Origin: Pohlia nutans
Taxonomy: Eukaryota > Streptophyta > Bryopsida > Bryales > Mniaceae
Assembly (NCBI GenBank): GCA_022496805.1
Contig: CM040085.1
Coordinates: 15,405,811 to 15,469,810, forward strand
Reading direction: 5' to 3'
Length of the DNA stretch: 64,000 nt
Shown here one piece after another: positions 56,612-64,000 of the stretch. Each line of letters begins with the position of its first letter. The stretch's first letter is position 1. The notes below the pieces were generated by a model. It did no database searches. It had not been told where the DNA came from and saw only the letters and a list, made by a program, of their open reading frames with translations. A program made the translations under genes and the position numbers.

Positions 56612-56968
56612 TTAACCCTTAAACGTCCTTCCTAGCCCCTCGGGTTTGATTTTCAAGGAATCTTGCTTTTAGCTGGAGCACTACTCAAGTCCTTTTAACC
56701 AAACATAGATCATTGGACGCACAACAAGGTGAGGTATCTGATGTGATTAGTTGCAAGAACCAGTTTTTTCATGCTTGTTCGCAATGTCTAAATCAAAGGT
56801 ATTTGAGGATCATTTGATTATTGTCCAAGTTCCCAATTGATTCCTCGTGTGCTTGTTTCTTTGTTGCGATTAGTCATGCACCCATGTCTGGCCTAAATAT
56901 ATGATCCATATTCTCTTAGAGATCCTCGGGCTGCCCACTGAGGATCTAAAATGTCGTTTAAGGGTTAA
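56612..56968. mobile_element. TTAA-flanked element, 357 bp
   Basis: Starts TTAACCCTTAAACGTCC and ends GTCGTTTAAGGGTTAA, with perfect 12-bp outer inverted repeats. The interior is distinct from the named subfamilies. Confidence 0.85.
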
Positions 56969-56971
56969 GGT

Positions 56972-57077
56972 TAGAGAACGCGCTAGTGCACGTGCATTCT
57001 GCATGGGAGCTTCTCTTGCCGGGCTCGCCTTGGGGCTTGCTCCCATGCAGAATGCGCCTACACTGGTGCAATCTCTA
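56972..57077. repeat. 106-bp hairpin/MITE with 39-bp arms
   Basis: The left arm 56972-57010 starts TAGAGAACGCGC and ends GCATTCTGCATGGGAGC. The right arm 57039-57077 is its complement with about seven mismatches, including a perfect 17-bp inner stem (GCATTCTGCATGGGAGC). The loop is about 28 nt. It starts 3 bp after a TTAA element. Either a tiny MITE or an inverted-repeat small-RNA precursor. Confidence 0.7.
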
Positions 57078-58292
57078 GTATATTAAGTGGAGCAGAAGTG
57101 GAACTATTCTCTGCAGAAGTGGAACTACTCCAAGGACGACACCCATGTTGACTAATAATCAATTGCAGGTTTTCATGAAGCAGAAACTGTGGAAAGATGA
57201 TAAAGGTGATCGAAGGCTATAACGAATCAAACTGGCAACCTCATGGGTCACAACCATAAGTCCTACCACTAATCTCATCGTCTGAATAGTTTTAGGCCAT
57301 TTTGAACCAATCCATTCTTCAATTTCAAGTGACTCAATCACACTTTCTATATGTGCAAGGTATGTAGTTAATGGACCAATCACAACTATCACTTGCTTAA
57401 AATATAGGAGAAGGTTTCATCACATGTCAATACGTACATAGAATTGAGTCTTAGGGGGTAGTTTGGAGGACTTGTTACACTCTCCAATTGTGACTTGTCT
57501 ACTTGCCTCCACAGTATTATAGGACGCTTTTTATTCATTTTATTGAGTGTCCAACGGTTTGTAGGGCTAGATTGAGGATAACCTAAGTTCATAACTTGGT
57601 GATTTGAAAACCTCACAAACACTTGGTAACTAGGTCCGTGAAGGATTTGATTTGAAGCTTCAATAGAGTTGTATGTAAAAGGTTGACCAACGAAGAAAAA
57701 TAGAAAGAAGTGAAGGCGAAACTCAATTCAAAAGACCATCAAAAAGGAGCAAACTCAAGTTTCACCGTGAGTCTGGATATTAATAATTCAATCAATGAGA
57801 GTGCTACCGCTTGCATATGTTCTGCACACTTGTGGGTCATGGACTTCAAGGCCGTGGGAGTTAAAAATGGTCTACTAGTCACCCACCCTCTACCTCGACT
57901 CACTCACCAAATGCAATAAGGTCATGGTTGTTGTTGACAGAGAACATATAAAAATAAAAATGTTGAGCTTCAATTTGCAATTGGACTACCATTGAAACTG
58001 TGTTGTAATTGTGTTGTAGACTAACCTAGACTATTTTTTGGGAGATTAGTATCAATGAGTTCATTGGTATTTAATGATGTTAAATTAAATATGGTACTTA
58101 TGGATTGTAACATACTAGTGGGACCCGTCACGTTGAGCACGTTTGACCGCATAAGAAAGCCTACAGTAGTCATGACCTCCACGAGCATGGGTTGTCCTCA
58201 ACCGGTCGAATGAGACAACCCATGTTCAAATGTATAATAGATGGTATCATATACTTTTAAGAGTTAAAAGCATTTTTGAGTATATGGACTTG
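57078..58292. other. Gene-free DNA with a second tRNA-like relic
   Basis: On the minus strand, 57290-57225 reads TTAGTGGTAGGAC and later GGTTGCCAGTTTGATT, resembling A and B boxes of a tRNA-derived SINE. No protein gene recognised. Confidence 0.35.
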
Positions 58293-58402
58293 CACCATTA
58301 ACCCTTTGCCCTGTGGGCACTAGATTAATGGCTAAACGAACAGACACTTTATTCACACCGGCCTAGTAATACTGGACCAAAGTTCCTATCTATCTATCTA
58401 TC
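58293..58402 (+). mobile_element. 5'-truncated SINE with 12-bp target duplication
   Basis: TATATGGACTTG flanks it at 58281-58292 and 58403-58414. The insert holds only the last 110 bp of the SINE (CACTTTATTCACACCGGCCT, then TATC units). Confidence 0.85.
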
Positions 58403-59410
58403 TATATGGACTTGAAATTACAATACTTGGACTTGATTACAATACTTGAAATTATTGCTTCTTGTAAATAGTACTTAGAATTAGTTAATGATAATTACTT
58501 TGATGTGAAAATCTTAGGACTTGAAATTACACCATTGTAAAATTTACAGAGCTTGAAAATTTTATTTGGCCTAAAATTACTCCAATGTAGGAATGTTTAC
58601 TGAATTTGAAGATTACTTTGATTTGAATGTTTTTATGGGCCTAAAATTACTTTGTGCAGAAGGATTTGTTGTGCCTAGTTTGATTTGGAAGCATCCATAA
58701 ACCGAATTTAACATATTTATCACATAGTATGTGCACACATGTGATATGAGGTGCAAAGTTGTGCTATTCTAGTTCTATGTGAAGTCCACAGTACGATTCC
58801 CCAAGACTTTACTCATAGAGTTGCATTCAGATATTGACGCAATAACAGTTGCATTCAGATACACGTAACTTAATACAGCCACCCAAGGTGATAACGTGAA
58901 AGCCAATTCCAGGATAATTCAGCCGACCAATATATGAGTTTGACTATCAACCAAGAAAACCGAAAATTGCAATGGAAATCATGATGAAGTAGGGAGCTGG
59001 TAGATATGCTCATTGAACAATAATATCCTCCTAACCACAGCATCGCTTCAAGACAGACAAAATGCACCGAAATCCGGTCCACATATCCTATCCAAGAGTG
59101 CTACTCCTAAACTAGTATACATCATAGGGACTAGGTCATTATTTTACCTTCATCGTCTCTTCAGGTACAGCACTTGAGTGTAAAAGACAAGAGGGGGTCT
59201 AGACTACTGATGAGAATAAGATTGAGCAAAATTTGAGAGCATGGAAAACAACATTCAAGACCCCTTGCTCCAAATCCCCTTTGAACACTGGTATGCATCA
59301 ATGAGCCTGGCCTAAGGATCTTGCGGACCTGATCAACAGGCAGCCGGCTGAGTCGTGCCCAATACGGGGAAGGCATAAAGAAAAGCAGCAACAGTCTGCT
59401 TGCTCGGAGC
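58403..59410. other. Gene-free DNA and isomerase 3' region
   Basis: AT-rich with repeated CTTGAAATTAC phrases at 58408-58560. The part nearest 59410 probably contains the isomerase 3' untranslated region. Confidence 0.4.
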
Positions 59411-61072
59411 TCAGACTGGCACTTCCTCTGAGCTCTTCATGCTGGCCACGAACTCTGAGAATTCTACAACTGATGTCTCGTCACCGTCCTTTGTGCCCAC
59501 CAACACCTTGTGCGCAACCTTGATGAACAGCCCGTTCTCAATCACTCCCGGAATCATGTTGATCTTGTTCTCCAGGTCGGCAGGGTCCTTCACACCTTCG
59601 GGGAATCTCACGTCCACCACCATGTTACCCTGCCACACACCCCGATCCATCCGTCATGTCCTACTCCTCAACCCACCACATTGTTTACATGACAATGTGC
59701 ATCGTTTGCAGGCAGGAAACTCAACACTCTTGAAAATTATGTGCATTGTTATTCCTGACTCTTTGTTTGCAGCGGGGAGCTCACCAGGTCCGTGATGACG
59801 GGGCCATCCTTTCGAAGGGCTGAGCGGATTTCGGGCTGCCCACCCAAAGCAGCCAACGCGCGGAGAACAGGGGCCAGGGCGAAAGGCAGCACTTCGACGG
59901 GCACAGGAAACGACAGACCCAGCGTCTTCACCACTTTGGTTTCGTCGATCAGGATCACACATTCCTTGGCGATGGAGTCCACCACCTTCTCCATGGTGTG
60001 CGCCGCTCCCCCGCCCTTGATCAGGTTCATGCCAACATCCACCTGCAATCACGACCACCCGCTGTCAACACGCACTCTACATTCACACCACAAACTCCAT
60101 TACACCGATCAATCACGAGGTCGGATTTGCGAGATCAACTCAAGCTCAACAGACAATTCTAATCCAAAATGAACCAGAAACGAAGTACAGATGGTATGCA
60201 ACGAGCTTCTAACAGGACGCTCATAAGTTAAGAAGTTCTACAGAGGCGAAAACACACATCGTGTCTCACTCTTTTGCTAACCCTGAGGATCACTGAAGCA
60301 TTTTAATTCCTGAAGATTAAATATTGGAGTATCTGCTCGGAGCCCATTCTCACTCATCGAAAACAGGGGAACTCAATAAAAACCTCAGCAGAATATACTG
60401 TGATTTTGGCTCTGCTTTTTCATAGTAGTGACAAGGACAACAGTGTCGATCGTGTCAAACTGAAGTCATTTTCACGCAAACAGATGATTGCAGCAGGAGG
60501 TCCAATTTTCCTACACTACAGAAAATACAGTGGACGCTTAGGGGTTAAAGCCTTCTTTTCGTACTTCACCTATCTCCAATGCACATGGCTAGAACATGAC
60601 CCCCGCCAATTCAAAACCCTAGATTCTTTCAAAGAGGGAGACGAACCTCGTCCGCTCCGTCGAAGGCGACGTCGATGTGGTTGACGTCATTCAAATCGAC
60701 CGCTTTCACGCCGAATTGGCGCGCGAGCACCTTGGACTGGTAGCTGGTGGCGACGGCGACGATATCCTTCAACTTGTGGGCTTGGATCAAGAGACCCAAC
60801 TCCTCGATGGCCATGGAGGATGTGCTGCCTGTGCCCAAGCCCACCACCATGCCGGACTTCACGAGCTCCACGGCCTTCTTCGCCACCGCCCGCTTCAAGC
60901 TGTCCTGCGCGGCGGGATCCTTGAGGCTGGCCTTGATCACCAGTCCTTGGGTCTTGAACACACGATCGCCACCAATGCCGGGCCGTTGCAGGAAGAGCTG
61001 GGAAGCCGAAGAGTGGCTCACTGATCGGACAGGCTGCACGAGAGCTGCGGCCGTGTGAGCGAGGGACGCCAT
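59411..61072 (-). CDS. RPI3: Ribose-5-phosphate isomerase A, plastid-targeted
   Basis: Interconverts ribose 5-phosphate and ribulose 5-phosphate in the Calvin and pentose phosphate cycles. Three minus-strand exons, 61072-60647, 60042-59785 and 59629-59411, join in phase 0 to 300 residues, against about 276 for the Arabidopsis plastid enzyme. The first 48 or so residues are Ser/Arg/Gln-rich, a plausible transit peptide. RpiA signatures: GLGTGSTSS (phosphate loop, residues 78-86), FDGADE (catalytic Asp, 137-142), [15 protein letters not shown] just after the first junction, and [10 protein letters not shown]. The ATG at 61072 is the first in frame. Intron 1 has a decayed subfamily A TTAA element. 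The assignment to plastid RPI3, against a cytosolic form, rests on the N-terminal extension. Confidence 0.94.
60370..60548. mobile_element. TTAA-type MITE, subfamily A, partial, in isomerase intron 1
   Basis: The right-hand end GTGGACGCTTAGGGGTTAA is intact, and CAGCAGGAGGTCCAATTTTC matches the inverted subfamily A core. The other end is decayed, so the start is approximate. Confidence 0.7.
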
Positions 61073-62280
61073 AGCCGCAGGATCAGTGAGCTTGGGGGAT
61101 CGGAGGAGCTGTTGAGAAGTAAGCAGGAATTTTGTGACAGGAGAGCGGAGGAGAGGAATGAAATGATCGATGAGGTGGAGGAATATTATGAAGTGATGGA
61201 GAGGAATGATGCCGTGGCGATGGCGAGGAGCTGGCCACTTGGAAGGGGCGATGAGAGCGAATATGAATCAGCACCGGCGCTGCAGGCAATGCGAGGAATG
61301 TGAGTCAGCTCCCCATGCAGAGGAATGTGAGTCAGGCTGGGGCTTTGGCTTCCTTGTACACAAGTACCGTAGTACCATAGCTGGGTTGCCAAAAATTAAT
61401 TTAAAAAAATAAAAAACGTGGGAATTATAAGGAAAAAAACGAAAATAGAATAAATTACTTTTAGCTTTATTTTGCTATTTCTAAGCTATTTTGGGTCATT
61501 TTGGGACATTTTTAATCAATGTTCACTCAAAAACAAAAATCAAGAAATTCATTTTTTGAGGAACAAACCTTATTTTTCAAAATATTAAATATTCATTTAT
61601 GGGGTGGCGATTCAGCTATGGTACTCCGGTAGTACTACATTACGGCCTTCCCAGCCATATTTGTATATAAACACGAGGTGTTTGTCTATGTGTAGATATT
61701 ACATGCCGGACACCGGTGTGCATTTTGCATTGATTTATAGATGATTGAAATAAAAGTAATAGACTAAAAGCAAAAAAAAATTCCAGGTGTGCATTTACAT
61801 TGATATATTAATTAATCAAAAGATGAATTCCAAGTAAAATGTCTTTTATATAAAAGTAAAAGATTTAAAGTGAAATGGTCAAGTTAAAAATAAACAAATC
61901 TATTCTAGTAAACAAAAATTTGCTAAATTACCACTCATGTTTAAAATTATATCTAAAACCTAGGTGTTGGATTGAGTATAAACTATTTTTATACAAACAT
62001 ATACAAAAGGTCAGTTTTTCTTACTTTTAGTTTTATTTTTATTTTTAGAATTTTAAAAGGTTGTTATTAGATTTTTAAACATGGACCAGGATAGATTCAG
62101 ATGTATGTAATATCTTTATTCAGGTTTTGAAAAATCATTTAATTTTTGCTCAATCATGCTCATTTGCCTCTAAACAATCTTCAATTCATCTAAGGTGGGG
62201 ACATTCAAAGCTACCACTTTTTTTTGCTATGTCAATTTTTTTATATATTCTAAATGACAATTGAAAGAGGATTTCAATGC
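61073..62280. other. Isomerase upstream region, then AT-rich gene-free DNA
   Basis: 61073-61380 is GC-richer and likely contains the isomerase promoter and leader (minus strand). After that the DNA is AT-rich without recognisable features. Confidence 0.45.
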
Positions 62281-62432
62281 AGATAGATAGATAGATAGAA
62301 ACACCGACCCTTATGCAAGGCCGGCGTGAATAAAGTGTCCGTTCGTAATGTCAATGACCCGGTGCCCACTGGACAGAGGGACTTTGGGACAAAACTACTC
62401 TCCCCTTTTGAGGATGGACGCTATAGTAACCG
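62281..62432 (-). mobile_element. SINE 3' half, inverted
   Basis: Starts with four or five GATA units, then AAGGCCGGCGTGAATAAAGT and GGTGCCCACTGGACAGAGGG, and extends to the GAGGATGGACGCTATAGTAA block. It therefore retains about 150 bp of the 359-bp element. Confidence 0.85.
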
Positions 62433-62767
62433 AAACAAAGTAACAGTAACAGTAACAAAAAATAGCAAATTAATGATGGTTAGGTGCTAGATAGTATAAG
62501 GTATGTTTTGGGTTAGTTATTATCGCCAAGTCGTGAGTTCTTTGGTTGGTTGGTGAAGGGCGTTGTATCACAATTAAGTGGTCCGGGTTCAAAACCTATT
62601 GGGCTCGTTTGAGCAGTGATGTGATACACATGGCTTGGTGCTGCTAGTGAGTTGTCATGGCAGGAAAGTTTGTACCAACCAACCGGCCCTACCTATCCCT
62701 GAGACAAGATGAGCTAGTTGTTTGAAAAGAGTGTCTAGCAGTGGTTTTCACCACTACCCCCCCTTTT
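62433..62767. other. Spacer with a third tRNA-like box pair
   Basis: GGTTGGTTGG near 62540 and GTCCGGGTTCAAAACC near 62582 resemble A and B boxes. This may be another SINE head or part of the LINE 3' untranslated region. Confidence 0.35.
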
Positions 62768-64000
62768 TTAATGTACTACGTCTGTTGGTATTGTTTGATT
62801 ATTCTCTATACGTCTTTTATGTAGAAGGATAGATCCGGCATATTGTATGGCAATGGTATTTATTGCTTTGAATGTGTGTTTTATGGAGGTTTCGCAAATG
62901 TTGAATTTTGTTTCTAATTGTTTCATTGAGGGGACGTGTGTGGTTCCTCTGGCTCCGGCTGTAATGACTATGATAGGATCTACTTTCCATCCTTGTTGTA
63001 TGATGTCATTAATTAAAGGTTGGTATTTTACAATTTTTCTGCCAATTGTTTCTGGTGAAAATCTGTCGTTTGTGTATGTGAATTCTATAAATTGTATGGT
63101 TAGGCTATCATCGGGGTTTAGGGGATGTGGACTTTGGTATGGGAGGCCTTTGATACATATTATATCTAGTTTGAATCTGGCATTACATTGACATCTTTGT
63201 TGATTACAAGTACATGGTAATAGCCATGGAGGAACTGTATTTTCTTGTGGATTATTGTTGAATGTGCCCGCATTCATGAGAGTGTAGCATCTTGATTTAT
63301 TTGAGGATAGTATTAATTTTCTTAATTCCCATACCGCTTAATTGTGTCTTTTGGTTCTTAGTGCGTGTATATGGTGTTGTATGCATTGTAAAAGTACATG
63401 TAGCCATGTATCTGCATCTTGTGAATTACAGATGGGACATGTTTTTGAGGGGAATCTTTGTATGCCGAAAATTAATTGCTTTATGGCATTTCCCATGTAT
63501 TGACCGGTTCTAAATTTTAGTATGCTTGTTTTTTGTGAGTCTGTTATTTCTGGATTGTTCCAGAAGTCATTGGACATTTCGTTATCCATGATGGAGTTTG
63601 TTGTCCATTTGTTAATGTTGGGAAAGTCTTCTGCCAATATTTCTAGGTTATTTTCTCGGTCATGTTTCTTTATGTATTCTTCCAAACATCTAACTGGTCC
63701 TTTGTCTGGTCGTTTGGTACGACCGGGCCATGTGTCTTTTTGGAAGTAGTATGGTGTGGTATGTGCAAATTCGTGTGGATTTGTTGCAAATTGATAACCT
63801 CTTTTCATGGTTCCTTCTTTTGCAAGTTGATCTGCGTGTTCATTCCCGTTGATTTTAGCGTGTGCTTTAACTTTGTATATTGTGGTTGGTTGTGTTCGCT
63901 TTCTTAGCATTTTTACCATTTCTTCTAACATGGTTTTATCGGCGTGGTTGTTTTGTTGGGTTGGGTGTTTTAATTGTGTATTTAGAACGTGTATACAGTT
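62768..64000 (-). mobile_element. LINE ORF2 C-terminal part: RNase H plus an unusual C-terminal region, cut by the window edge
   Basis: The minus-strand frame from 64000 to 62768 is open except for one TAA (63340-63338). It begins inside an RNase H domain (YKVKAHAKINGNEHADQLAK holds the C-terminal His/Asp region). A zinc-knuckle-like block CPICNSQDADTWLHVLLQC follows. After the stop the same frame continues through a Cys-rich PCTCNQQRCQCNARFKLDI segment to GWKVDPIIVITAGARGTTHV and a helical end (LLHKRRIENNQ). RNase H downstream of reverse transcriptase is typical of I/Ingi/L1-plant-type LINEs. The reverse transcriptase itself would lie beyond the window. A degraded relative is at 40315-40860. 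Confidence 0.85.

Noticed and set aside
58298..58320. Left end of a TTAA element (TTAACCCTTTGCCC)
   Set aside because: The bases after TTAA align with the SINE's conserved CCCTTGTCCGGTGGGCA block, and the site is explained by the truncated SINE with its 12-bp duplication.

Overview
The window looks like nuclear DNA of a green plant in the streptophyte line. The support is plant gene families with plastid transit peptides, GT-AG introns of about 70-825 bp, telo-box-like TTAGGGTTT motifs in gene leaders, and moderately GC-rich exons set in AT-rich, repeat-laden intergenic DNA. I cannot name the species. The lack of seed-plant-style LTR elements and the LINE/SINE/MITE mix make a bryophyte, lycophyte or charophyte plausible, but that is inference.

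Recognised genes, left to right: a plastid-type phosphoribosylamine-glycine ligase (GARS/PUR2, + strand, 2 exons, 10271-12458); an HRS1/HHO/NIGT1-type GARP transcription factor (+, 6 exons, 27686-30578); a DEAD-box RNA helicase most like plastid RH39 (-, 9 exons, 32221-36405); an intronless WNK-type kinase with an in-frame TAG near its only upstream ATG (+, 42117-43073); an SP1/MUL1-like RING E3 ligase of the chloroplast outer envelope (+, 2 exons, 45647-47066); a GDSL esterase/lipase broken by an in-frame TAA just before its catalytic DxxH block (-, 48162-51128); and a plastid ribose-5-phosphate isomerase (-, 3 exons, 59411-61072). They are single genes, not an operon or cluster. Four of them concern the plastid: purine synthesis, rRNA processing, import-machinery turnover and the Calvin/pentose phosphate cycle.

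The rest is mostly small mobile elements, which are the most striking part of the window. About 20 intact or partial elements are bounded by TTAA and begin CCCC/CCCT (TTAACCCCTAA...TTAGGGGTTAA), the signature expected of piggyBac-type non-autonomous elements. They range from about 160 to 930 bp and fall into several internal-sequence subfamilies. Two 803-bp copies in opposite orientation appear identical wherever compared. Two nested insertions show the TTAA duplication directly. Copies sit inside introns of GARS, the helicase, SP1 and the isomerase. No transposase gene for them is in the window.

Other families: CACTA-type MITEs with 3-bp target duplications; AGGTAGG-ended elements flanked by TA; TTA/TAA-flanked Tourist/Harbinger-like MITEs; a tRNA-derived SINE with a (TATC)n tail (one full copy with a 12-bp target duplication plus six 3'-end fragments); a LINE whose RNase H and unusual C-terminal region reach the right edge, with a degraded relative near 40.3 kb; several long foldback repeats; and a 25-bp minisatellite.
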